A stretch of DNA of 64,000 nucleotides from Chitinophaga sedimenti (GTDB lineage: Bacteria > Bacteroidota > Bacteroidia > Chitinophagales > Chitinophagaceae): NCBI RefSeq assembly GCF_023156195.1, contig NZ_JAKUKA010000001.1:496001-560000 (forward strand), written 5' to 3'. Every line of letters starts with the position of its first letter. Within the stretch, counting starts at the first letter, position 1. Both the position numbers and the translations under genes were made by a program. The notes under the pieces were generated by a model. That model made no database searches, was not told the DNA's origin, and was given only the letters and a program-made list of their open reading frames with translations. Positions 31,412 through 40,617 of the stretch are shown piece after piece.

Positions 31412-32486
31412 ATTTAAAAGTACTATTCGTAGACGATGACACCAAGATCAGGGAAGATCTGGTTAAAATCTTTAATGGAGAAGTTTGTAATTCCCATACT
31501 CTTATCACTTCAGGGGCACCTTCTTTTGAGGAAGGGATAGAGCTAGTCAAGCAACAAGACTATGATATCGTTATCCTTGATTTATACAAAGGGAAGCCGG
31601 AAGAAAGTAGCGATAAGTTAGGTCTTTCGGTGCTAAAGCAGATCCGGAAGTCGCATTCATTCCTGTAATTTTTTATTCAGGCCTAACGAAGGATTTGACC
31701 GGAATTGAATCGGAAGTTGTGGGTGTAGTAAACAAGGGACATGGTGGAGTCGAAGGATTAAGAAGTGAAATTAATCGGATTATAAGCTCAAATATTGCGC
31801 TAATAAAGGGAAAGGTATTCGAGCATGTCAAATGCTCGCTTAGGGACTATTTCTGGAAAACTGTACATGATAATAAAGATGTAATGGAGCCCGTCAAGAA
31901 TGACGTTTCTATCGGATATTTATTACTACGAAGATTAGCTCATTCACTTTCAAAAGACAACATAAAAGTAATACTCGGCGATGATAAAATTCGAGAAGGA
32001 AAAACGCATCCAATGGAATTCTATATTTATCCATCGGAATCGAAAGAATATAGTGCAGGAGAAGTTTTGTTTAAGGATGGTAAATATTACATTATATTAA
32101 CTCCGAGTTGCGACTTTGTAGCTGAAGGCTCACGCCCACGTAAAGTCGGTGAAGTTTTACTTGCGATTGCCACTCCCCTAGAAAATACTGAATTTTATAA
32201 AAAATGGTCGGCGAATAAAGAAAAGTATAAACAATCGTTTACAGAACTTATTGAGTCAAGAAAGGGAGATAGGTACTTCTTTTTGCCTAAAACTCCATTT
32301 ATAAAAAATTTGTTGTTGGATTTTCAATTGAAGCAAATGGTGAATTACGATGAATTAGGCTCGTTTCAACGGATTACAAAGTTAGATACTCCTTTTGCGC
32401 AATCTATGGTTTCAGCGTTTGTTCGATATTACAATCGAATTGGCTTTCCTGACATAGATTCTGAGTTTGTAATTTCAAATTTGTAG
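31408..32486 (+). CDS. Response-regulator receiver fused to an effector domain of unknown function (frameshifted)
   Basis: About 359 residues. The receiver domain (1-120) keeps the acidic pocket (VLFVDDDTK), phosphorylatable Asp in DIVILDLYKG, the Ser switch in PVIFYSG and Lys in VVNKG. The remaining ~235 residues contain no helix-turn-helix. They have the segments YYIILTPSCDFVAEG, YFFLPKTPF and LLLDFQLKQM, a pattern I associate with an uncharacterised family (TPSCD/FLP/DF), not with a known nuclease. The frame breaks near 31634 in AAA (restoring VLKADPEVAFIPVIFYSG). It overlaps the kinase-like gene by 4 bp, so it is its probable partner. I infer that phosphorylation or ATPase state controls this effector. 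Confidence 0.8.
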
Positions 32487-32609
32487 TATCGCGTTAACTG
32501 AAGGCAAAAGTATCTTAGGCCAAATGTTGCTGCAATTCAGTCCACAGGTTCACTTCTTAGTGAGCCCGCTTACACATTTTATATAATAATACCGATACAT
32601 TCACTTCGC

Positions 32610-33487
32610 TTAATTATCTGACGACATTATTACAATAGGTTGTCCATCCTTTTCAGCAAGCTTCCATATACCATTATCGATGGCTATGTTGGCGAAGAAC
32701 GAAATCTTTTCCTCAATAGATTTTAATCGATTGAACTTGTTTTTTTGTTTGATGTCAACTTTCACTTCCCAAGACCAAATTTCTCCCGTTTTAGGATGCG
32801 GTATTGAAAGATTAATAGCATATTCGGGAGAGTATACGTTCATTACTGCGTTCGCCCCTGTGAGATCGATAACCTCTGCAACTCCTTTCTCATAGTTATA
32901 ATTGTAAAACTCGAACATCTTTTTAAATTCGTTTCCGTTAACAGATTTCATCCCAAGTGTATTAGATTTCTTATTCCTTTTGGGTAACCCTTTCTTCCTC
33001 TTGACCAATGATTTAAACCTAATATTCAATCGTTCGGAAAAAAAAAGTGACCCACATGTCATAAACATTTGATAATACCTCCGAAAGGTACCGGTATTTG
33101 CCGTCAATAAGTTTTAATGCTACATCCTTCTCAATTATGATGATATGGCCCTTGTTCGTCCTGATATTCTGTAGAGATAATAATTTCTATAATGTCATGC
33201 ATTGACAATATCTTGGGTGTTGACGCACTCTTTCGTTCGTTATGTTTTGTTAAGTTAACAATATCACCAAGAAGGCCGTAATCCGCGCATTTATGCATTA
33301 ATGATGCATGTGATTGCCTCATTTCTGCCGGTAAATGTTCTCGAAAGTGATATAGAGCAATTGCGGCCTGAAGGCCAGCTGTTCTGTCGATATTTTCGCC
33401 AGATACAGAATTTGCTTTAACCTTAAGAAAGTTTTTATAAGGCAGAATCACATTTTCGTAAAAGAATGTTTTTAAATCCATATTCAC
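32610..33487 (-). CDS. Hypothetical island protein (two frameshifts)
   Basis: About 292 residues once an extra G near 33139 and a wrong-length T9 run near 33045 are corrected; the joined reading is TEYQDEQGHIIIIEKDVALK ... DMWVTFFSERLNIRFKSL. The N-terminal half is helical (GLQAAIALYHFREHLPAEMR); the C-terminal half is beta-rich, with EIWSWEVKVDIKQKNKF. The EVK preceded by aspartates could be a PD-(D/E)XK nuclease core, but the evidence is weak. I do not recognise the family. It converges on the receiver gene across 123 bp and shares the low GC of the island, so it arrived with it. Confidence 0.6.
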
Positions 33488-33887
33488 TGCTTTCGTTAGT
33501 AAAACTAATTATATCCAAGATATTAATCGATTGGCTAATTTATTTAGCAATATTAGCTAGATATATTAGTATTAGAGAAAAGAGATTTTCCCGCGGCTGT
33601 AGTGTGCGATTTGATAATAGTAATAATGCTGGGGGATAACATATATTCTCTATTAATATTTGCTTTTTTACAGAGCTTTTCTATTAATAGGGCATTGTAG
33701 TGACATGATTTTTACCACAATAGATTTATTTTTCTATGTTTTATACTGATTTGCATTTCTTTAAATTAATAAGATCTTAATTTTAAGCCTAGTCAAATAA
33801 GCTATTTAGAGAGGTCGCAAAAAAGGGTACATATACTTTTAAAGCGGTCGATTTATAGGCACAGCGTGAGGTTTCTTAATATTGTTT
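33488..33887. other. Very AT-rich island right end without genes
   Basis: About 400 bp with no gene. It contains GGTCGCAAAAAAGGG at 33813-33827, identical to the 15 bp at the left end of the island (25714-25728), and a GCGGTCG repeat at 33844. These look like recombinase binding sites. Confidence 0.5.
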
Positions 33888-34017
33888 GAGTCCCAGCGGA
33901 ATCACAGAAACAAATTCAAACGCACTTAAAGCCGTACAGATCGTGGGATTTATACGGCTTTTGTCTTTTTAGCCTGAAAAGGTGAACCGTATTATTCCAA
34001 TCTAAGCGGTCGCAAAA
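33888..34017. repeat. Right attachment repeat (attR) of the tRNA-Lys island
   Basis: Direct repeat of 25595-25723, starting in the tRNA-Lys T-arm (GAGTCCCAGCGGAATCA) and including the terminator hairpin. Only the 3' end of the tRNA is copied, so this is not a second tRNA gene. Confidence 0.85.
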
Positions 34018-34053
34018 TCTTTGTTTGAGCATGTAGCTGCCTGACAAAGACGT

Positions 34054-34090
34054 GAAAGCCCGCATGACATTCGTGCTCATGCGGGCTTTC
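34054..34090. terminator. Rho-independent terminator, hipBST side
   Basis: Perfect 14-bp stem GAAAGCCCGCATGA / TCATGCGGGCTTTC, 23 bp beyond the hipT stop. It is likely the end of the leftward hipBST transcript. Confidence 0.7.
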
Positions 34091-34112
34091 TATTTTGCTG
34101 GACACTGCTATA

Positions 34113-35094
34113 TCATTTCTCCATTTGTTTTAATCTGGCCTGATAAGATTGAAGGTAATTTCTTCGTGTAGTTTCCTCCATAAAGGATGCAGCAGTGAGT
34201 TTTTCAACGATCTCCGAACCTGACGTCATCGTTGTTATAATCCTGTCGAATGTCTTTTCCGGAATGCCTGCATGGTTCGCCAGGATGGCAAACTGCTCGC
34301 TGATTTTTCCTTTTGCCAGCTTTTTAGGCAGAAGTCCGTCATCCAGTGCAAAATCCTTGTCTTTTATATGGATACGGCTATTAAGAAGGTCGTAAGCAGG
34401 GCTTAGTCTAAAGTCTCCCATTGGTGTTTCCAGCAAAGAGAAGTTCTTTAGATGGGCGTCTCCGTTGGAAAAAGGTAATTAAACATCAGTACTTGCAGGA
34501 GCTTCGGCGCTTCCAGTGTGTAAGCTGGTACGGTGCGCTGCATCAGCTCGAACAATTCCAGATAATTACCCAGGTATTTGTAGTGTTCACCATGTGTCTG
34601 TGGTGTTCTTCCAGCCAGGGAAGCAAAATCTTCCTGTGCCAGTTTCGAGCCATCTGGGCTAACGTCAAATCGTTTGGTAATGTAGGCAGGCTGTCCGTCA
34701 CTAAAGAAAATCAGTGCGTTTTCAGCCGTTTCTATGCCATAAGCCTGTCGGGCAATCTGCATGGTCAGGTGCTCATTGTAAGGCATCTGGCCAGGTTTAC
34801 GCCCCACGGAGGGCACAGGTTTAAGGATGTAGCTACCCCTTTCTCCCTCGTTGACCAGCCTGAGTTTATTTTTTCCAAGAGTACAGAGAATTTTTCCTGT
34901 ACTCCTGATATGGACATCCTCTGCTGGTTTTCGAGAAAGAGCTCATCGTTTTCCCCTCCCGAGGCAGGGGAGTTATAAGGCAGGATATGGCTCACAGCCT
35001 TACCGCCGAACATTCTTTTTAAACAGGTCTTGCTATAGGTGTGATTATTAGGAGCCAATGTTCCCGGACAATAATCAATTACTGGTAGGCTCAT
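34113..35094 (-). CDS. hipT: HipT-like serine/threonine kinase toxin (two frameshifts)
   Basis: About 327 residues; the kinase body of a HipA toxin without the usual N-terminal subdomain. The Gly-rich ATP loop is SISGVQEKFSVLL; the Ser-Ile-Ser there is the position at which HipT of enteropathogenic E. coli autophosphorylates. Lysine in YILKPVP binds ATP, LFSNGDAHLKNFS is the catalytic loop, and LSPAYDLLNSR is the metal-binding motif. Frame breaks lie near 34468 (T run) and 34875 (A run); both are homopolymers. It overlaps hipS by ATGA. By family the target is a tRNA-charging step (tryptophanyl- or glutamyl-tRNA synthetase in characterised members); the target here is unknown. Confidence 0.88.
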
Positions 35095-35419
35095 TTTTGT
35101 TTACATTTAATTATGTTCACCGCTCCAATGGTATCATACTTTGCAATAGTCATTAATAGTCCGAAGTAATCGTTCTTGTCAATACGGTTCTCGCGGCAGA
35201 CAACAAGTTTATTGGAGCCTTCGGGTAGCATGTTATAGAAAAAGGGAAAAGATGGGGCGACCTATATTCCTCGCCGGTTTTCGGAAGGGTGAGGCTGACC
35301 GGAGGTTTGCCTGGATCGTTCAACCACGCAGCATGATAACTAAAAGTGAATGTCCCATCATCGAGCTGGCTCAATACCCCCGCTTCCTGTCCTTTAAACA
35401 ATACTTTCGCCTGTCTCAT
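35091..35419 (-). CDS. hipS: HipS-like antitoxin, the detached N-terminal subdomain of HipA (frameshifted)
   Basis: About 109 residues corresponding to the N-subdomain-1 of full-length HipA: AKVLFKGQEAGVLSQLDDGT, FSYHAAWLNDPGKPPVSLTL, then LFPFFYNMLPEGSNK, the usual FDNLLPEG-type ending. The frame breaks near 35243 in a T run one base short. In the described HipBST systems this small protein is the antitoxin that neutralises HipT. It overlaps hipB by 26 bp upstream and hipT by 4 bp downstream, so the three are cotranscribed. Confidence 0.85.
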
Positions 35420-35633
35420 TTGTTAACTGATTTGTTTTTACTTTAAAGTTCAGTTGCAATCCGAGGGCATCTCCCAACTTTTGTAGGGTGCTGACGGTTG
35501 GATTTCCTTTTCCGCTTTCCAGCTGCTTCAATGTCCTTAGTCCCACTCCAGACAGTTCCGCCAGCGTTTCCTGGGTAACCTGAAGAGCAGTCCGGCGTTC
35601 TTTTATTACGTTAATGAGGTCTTTATGGTGCAT
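35394..35633 (-). CDS. hipB: HipB-like HTH transcriptional regulator
   Basis: 79 residues, intact. Xre-type helix-turn-helix: LQVTQETLAELSGVGLRTLK / QLESGKGNPTVSTLQKLGDA is a textbook Cro/C1 DNA-binding domain. It is first in the hipBST operon and should repress it by binding the palindrome upstream. In three-part systems HipB boosts neutralisation but is not the main antitoxin. Confidence 0.9.
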   Translation of the reverse strand: MHHKDLINVIKERRTALQVTQETLAELSGVGLRTLKQLESGKGNPTVSTLQKLGDALGLQLNFKVKTNQLTNETGESIV

Positions 35634-35650
35634 TATAACGCTCTATTTAG

Positions 35651-35708
35651 TGTAAATATAACCAATAAAGTGCAATTATCATTAAAAAGTGCTTTTTGAT
35701 GCACTTTT
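35651..35708 (-). promoter_or_regulatory. hipBST promoter and HipB operator
   Basis: Inverted repeat AAAAGTGC-N8-GCACTTTT at 35685-35708, with a third half site AAAGTGC at 35667-35673. On the coding strand a TATATTTA -7-like box lies at 35652-35659, 18 bp before the hipB ATG. Binding would overlap the -33 region and autorepress the operon. Confidence 0.6.
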
Positions 35709-35709
35709 A

Positions 35710-36118
35710 GATATGGGTTATTACTATATCTCCCATCTTTCTGACCATTACACAACGGAACCAAATTGCAATAGAAGCAATCAAAATGCAAGAGAAAGAC
35801 TATATCTCTTCCAAATCCCCGGAAACATGGCTACAATATATTTAGAATCTTATTTTTGAATTAATGAAGACAAACAAACTGGTTATTTTGAAAACCTAGT
35901 TCCGGTTTGAGATACGAGAAAGGGAGAAGGATAGTCGCGTAATATTGATATTTATTCCTAAAACCCGATACGTCCATATTTGTTTGAGAGACATTACCTG
36001 ACTAAGGTTTCCAGAAGCCGGTAGCGCGTTTGCCGTGATCTGAATCTTTGCACTGTCGCCTTTTGCGTGTTCACCCAGTTAATAATTGCTTTCAGTAAAA
36101 GTGCGTTCTTTTAGTTTG
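35710..36118. other. Gene-poor relic region
   Basis: About 410 bp with no intact gene. A short plus-strand reading near 35757-35846 (IAIEAIKMQEKDYISSKSPE) and a minus-strand reading near 35985-36110 (GDSAKIQITANALPASGN) look protein-like but are interrupted by stops. I cannot name them. Confidence 0.4.
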
Positions 36119-36257
36119 TTGAAATTACCGACTTATTTACGGATGAAAAAATATCATCCAGTTCCGTTCTGAGCGGATCAGTCTGAGCGAATGCCTGACA
36201 CAGGCTTACGGTCATCGCAAGGATTAACAATGATAAGGGACGAAACATATAGGGCAT
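36119..36257 (-). pseudogene. Truncated secreted protein
   Basis: Starts MPYMFRPLSLLILAMTVSLC / QAFAQTDPLRTELDDIFSSV, a clear signal peptide followed by a motif that opens a family of secreted Bacteroidota proteins (usually ...DDIF..VNKSQVPTG..). After NKS the similarity is lost and a stop follows, so only the first ~45 residues remain. It begins 16 bp after the lipoprotein at 36273 and may have been its operon partner. Confidence 0.5.
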
Positions 36258-36272
36258 TTTTGATGACGTGTA

Positions 36273-36810
36273 CTAATACAATTTCAGATCGAACCTGCCA
36301 TCGGTTACGGTAAGGGTTTCACAGCCTGGTTTAGAAATCGTGAATGAAAATGTACCGGCTACGATTTGTTCAGTCATAGACAGTTTTGTAAGCTCTAAAG
36401 TTCCTGAGCATTGGGTCCGTCGTCGCCTCTGTAATAATAGCAACCACTCTTTGTATTGCGTACAATTGCAGCAAGATTACTCTCTCAAACAGTGCCGATT
36501 GGGTATATACCGGCCTTATCGATGTTGTAGCCACTGATCTTTCTCTAACCGACCCCTACTGGTCGCACGGGTAGCGGAAATAGTTATCGAACTATTACTG
36601 TATGTTGGGTCATAGGAGACATGTGGGTTTATGCTCCCAGGGGGTAACCGCCTTGGGGCAACCATGCGCTGCCGTTAGCCAAACATCCAAAGGTGTTCTT
36701 TCCCTGCTGGGTGATGGTCGGAAGCTGATCGATTGGCGCTTTATTGTCTTTTTTGCAAGATGTTCCGCTTAGGATAAGGCAACAATCAGGAGGGTAACAA
36801 TGTATTGCAC
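36273..36810 (-). CDS. CKKD-type lipoprotein, heavily frameshifted
   Basis: Pieced together from several frames: hydrophobic leader IVTLLIVALSLSGTSCKKD (lipobox Cys), IDQLPTITQQGKNTFGCLAN / GSAWLPQGG, then INPHVSYDPTYSNSSITISA, YNIDKAGIYPIGTV, NTKSGCYYYRGDDG, and a C-terminal TKLSMTEQIVAGTFSFTI ... CETLTVTDGRFDLKLY. This is a common secreted beta-sandwich lipoprotein of Bacteroidota (LP.xTQxGxNTFGCLVxG motif); function unknown. At least four frame changes in 540 bp exceed the local error rate, so it may be a true pseudogene. The start codon is uncertain (GTG at 36810 or further upstream). Confidence 0.55.
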
Positions 36811-36894
36811 AATGGAAAAGAGTAAGGCAGCCAATCAATTTGTTGATGCCCGTTATTGGTATATCCACGCTTCCTGTCAGTGAAATACCTTCCG

Positions 36895-38363
36895 TCAACA
36901 TGCCGCCAGCATAAACCTAAAAGTAGTTCCCTTCCCTGGTTCACTTTGTATTGAAATGGTAGTTTGGTGCAGATCAAGTATTTTTTCACGATAGCCAGCC
37001 CCAATCCCATTCCTTTACCATCACCATCCTGTTGCAATTGTTTATACCGCTCGAAAATAAGCGATTGCTGTTCGTGCGGAATGCCGTCCCCATCGTCCCA
37101 AACGGCAACTTCGATTTGGGTGGCGGAGCGCTGGCCGAGCAGGACCCGGATGCTGCCGCCCGGATGGGTGAACTTCAGCGCATTATCCAATAAGTTTTGG
37201 ATCACCCGCTCCATCTGCGCGATGTCGGCCAGTACATGCGGCAGTCCGGAAGGTGCTTCCATGTGAAGTGATACGTTTTTATTCCGGGCTATCAGCTGAT
37301 ATTTGGTTACAATGTCGTTTACCAGTTCGCTTACGAAAACAGGTTCGAGCACCGGGCCGGCCTGCCCCGCTTCCAGTTTGGAATATTCGAATAGTTGGGA
37401 AACGAGCCTGGATAGGTTTTGCGAGCTGTCGTGCACGATGCCCGGGAACTTTTGTTGTTCTTCCGGCGACAGCCGGTTCTGCCTGATTTGGAGCGTTTCG
37501 ATATAGCCCTGCATGATCGCCAGCGGCGTGCGGAGGTCGTGCGAAACATTGGCGATCAGCTCCTGCCGCAGTTTATCCGTTGCCGAGAGTTCTTCCATGT
37601 TCCTGACGATAGTATCCGCCATTTCGTTGAAGGCGGAAGTGAGTATCCCAAGGCTTCCACTACCGTGTTCCGGTACGCGGGCGGTATGCTCCCCGTCTTT
37701 GAAACGCTGCACAACGGCCGCCGCCTTGCGTAAATTCCCGTTGATAAGCCGCCAGGTAATGATTGCTACAACAATGGCAGAAATTAATGTCAACACCAGC
37801 AATATGCTGCCAAGCTGCACGAAAAACCACCGGTTGCGGCCCTCCAGCGCGGAGCTTTGGAGCTTGCTCGCCAATACTGCGTACACATACCCGGCCAGCT
37901 TTCCGTTTTCATAAACAGGAGCCGCGGAAAAAATGCTCGCTTCGCCGGGTTGCCGTGGATTGCTTCCTGTAATGTAGTGCCTCCCGTTCTCTGACATATA
38001 TCGTTGTACGGGCGCAAGGTCTACCCGGTCGGTAAGCACGGATGCTTTGGGCACAACGTAATCGATGATTTTGCCTTCCTTATCGAGCAGGTAAACTTCT
38101 ACGGAAGGGTTAATGACCATCGTGGAATGGATGATCTCGTGCATAACGGTAGTATCTGACTTCCCGTTGCGGATCGGTTGCGTCGTAGAAGCGAGATGCG
38201 GGGCGATGTTGCCATATAGCTGCTGGTTCACTTCGTAATAGTACTGGCGGGAGATGCGGGAGGCCATGAATAGGTAAACAATGCCCAGGATCACCAGCCA
38301 CACGGTGAATACAATGCATATTTTCCAGAAGAGCGCGTTGCCGATCGGCCGTTTGATTTGCAT
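36895..38363 (-). CDS. Sensor histidine kinase (OmpR-type two-component system)
   Basis: About 490 residues. Membrane segment at 9-31, periplasmic sensor of ~145 residues, second membrane segment near 178-202 (LGSILLVLTLISAIVVAII), HAMP linker, DHp helix with phosphoacceptor His in NVSHDLRTPLAIMQGY, and an ATPase domain with N box QNLLDNALKFTHP, G1 WDDGDGIP, F RYKQLQQ and G2 GMGLGLAIVKK. A missing A near 36988 shifts the end; correction gives IVKKILDLHQTTISIQSEPG and a stop at 36895. It lies 9 bp after its response regulator gene, so one operon. The signal is unknown. Confidence 0.9.
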
Positions 38364-38372
38364 AACAGGCGT

Positions 38373-39075
38373 TTAAATTTCTTCATTGAAACGGTAACCG
38401 ACGCCCCACGTCGTCAGTATATATCTCGGCGCGGAAATATCGGGTTCTATTTTGCTGCGGAGCCGGTTGATGTGGGAATTAACGGTATGCTCATAGCCGT
38501 CGAAATCGTACCCACACGAGGTTCAGCAGCCGTTGCCGGTTGTAGCTTTTGCCTGGGCTCGAAGCCAGGAGCACGAGCAGATCGAATTCCCGGGGCGACA
38601 ATTCTATTCTTGTTTTCCCGAGTGTCACCTTCCGCATGTCCACATCGATTTCCAGTTCTCCAAACCGCAACACGGCGCCGGGTTGCACGCCGGCGCCGGC
38701 TTCTTTCGGTATTTCGCGCCGCCGGAATATGACCTTCACGCGGGCCAGGAACTCGCGGATGCTGAAAGGTTTGGTCAGGTAATCGTCCGCACCCGTTTCC
38801 AGTCCGAGCACTTTGTCGATCTCCTCCGATTTCGAGGTAAGGAAAATAATGGGCGTTTCCCGGTCTTTCTGGCGGACAAGCCTGCATATTTCCATGCCAT
38901 TGATGCCTGGCAGCATAATGTCCAGCACGATGAGCTGAAATCGTTCCTGGTGTATTTTTTCCATCGCATCGTAGCCGTTCCGGGCGTCGTTCACTTCGCA
39001 TCCCAGGTCCGACAGGTGCATGCGCAACAGTTCAACGATGTTGGGATCGTCTTCAACGACCAGTACTTTATGCAT
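38373..39075 (-). CDS. Response regulator, OmpR/PhoB family (frameshifted)
   Basis: About 234 residues. Receiver domain with Asp9-Asp10, phosphorylated Asp52 ([10 protein letters not shown]), Thr/Ser switch FLTSKSEE and Lys in YLTKPF. The winged helix carries the family pattern [11 protein letters not shown] and, after correction, [19 protein letters not shown] and [12 protein letters not shown]. The frame breaks near 38512 in GGG (four G expected, restoring [12 protein letters not shown]). It is upstream of the partner kinase and probably activates nearby secreted genes; targets cannot be told. Confidence 0.9.
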
Positions 39076-39222
39076 GTTTCTACGGTATTGTGGTATCGAA
39101 AGTCGGCAATTCCAGCCAGAAAAAAGGCGCCGTGATACTTTTGTTATAGTTCCGGGAGGGTGGCGGGACAGATTTCAGGTTGCTTTGCCCTATGAAATCT
39201 ATTGTTCACCAAAAACATCCAT

Positions 39223-40523
39223 ATGGAAACAACAAGTAAATCCTTTCTCCTGCTTGCCGCCTCGACGACTATACTGGCCGCATGCCATAAAGACGACGAT
39301 ATGCCCATGATGAAGGAGAAGACGGTCATGGTGGAAAACGTCTTGCAGGCAAAGCACCTCGTTGAATCTGGCACATTCGTCGGCCCGGGTATGCCGGGCA
39401 CGCCGCCGGTGGTTTTCCCGGGACAGGAAGTCTCGTTCTCTTTTTCAGCGGCCAAAGGACAGGCAGTTACTTTCGCGGCAATGTACGGATGGTCTAACGA
39501 CCTTTTCTTCGCACCCGTTAATCCGGGTATCGCGTTATTCGATGCTACCGGGAAACCGCTGGAAGGCGATGTTTCGTCCCAGCTGCGGTTGTGGGACAAT
39601 GGTACCCGCGTGAACCAGGCGCCGGGAGCATCGGTAACAAGGCCGGGTACGGCGGAAAACAAGCCTGTGGCAGAGGTTGGCGCTATGGACGCGCAGGGCA
39701 ACAGTTATTTGCCGGCTTCAGGCCTGATGAAGTGCACGTTGAAATATGACGGCAATTCCCGCTTCACCCTCACCATCCGTAACGTATCCGGGGAACAGCC
39801 AACGAAACGCCGTTCAGCCCCGGTGTATGGGCAGTGTCGAACATGTTGGGCGGAAATCTCCTGAACGGGATGCCATTGTACGAAGCGGGAAAGCCGACTG
39901 CCAACGGGCTTACGCCATTGGCGGAAACGGGAAATAACCAGATGCTTGCGGAATATGCTGCGATGCAGACCGGCATCCTAACCCCGCTGTCGCCCGTGCT
40001 GATCGTCGTATACAGGGGCAACGAAAACCCGCTGTTCATGGTCGGGGAAAAAGACCGGGGCAAAGGGTTGGCCGACCTCGCACAGAAAGGCGATGCCTCC
40101 AAACTGGAAAGCTCGCTCAGGCAAATGGCAGGCGTGCGCCACGTATACGTCGTGAAGGCGGCGAACACGGGCGTATTACTGCCGGTTTTGGGACAATCTA
40201 CCGGCGGAAGCATCAGCCAGCGTATTTCATATGAACCTGGCGACCGGATCACCTTCGCAACGATGTTCGGCTACTCGAACGACTGGTTTTACTCCTTCGG
40301 AGCAGATGGTATTATGGCGGGCGAAGCAGGCAACCAGACCGATAAGGTGATGTTGTACGACAATGGAACGGCCGTAGACCAATACCCAGGGGCGGGCAAC
40401 AGTCAGGGCGCCTTTGGGGGAGCGCCGCCGATGCCGGAAAGTCTGCCGATCAAAGCAGTGGCCGGGGAAATGTACCCGGTGCCGGCAACCGCCAATGTAC
40501 TCAAACTTACCATTACGAATTGA
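39223..40523 (+). CDS. Spondin-domain secreted lipoprotein (frameshifted)
   Basis: About 434 residues with a lipoprotein signal (SKSFLLLAASTTILAACHKD). It contains two related spondin-N-type halves: TFAAMYGWSNDLFFAPVNPG in the first, and TFATMFGYSNDWFYSFGADG in the second, each followed by LWDNGTRVNQAPGA or LYDNGTAVDQYPGA, so the protein is an internal duplication. The frame breaks near 39790 in GGGG (five expected), restoring NVSGGTANETPFSPGVW. Probably a surface protein; the function of bacterial spondin domains is not established. It begins about 150 bp from the divergent response regulator, a possible target of that system. Confidence 0.8.
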
Positions 40524-40617
40524 CGAACGGTGAACAACGCCAATACCGGGGAAGGCCCGCCCGCTGCGGGCGGACTTCTTTTCCCGGGCATATTTTCAGC
40601 ACACAAACTAATAATCA

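Noticed and set aside
33888..33910. Second tRNA-Lys gene
   Set aside because: Only the 3' third of the tRNA is present; there is no D arm or anticodon arm upstream, so it is an attachment-site copy.
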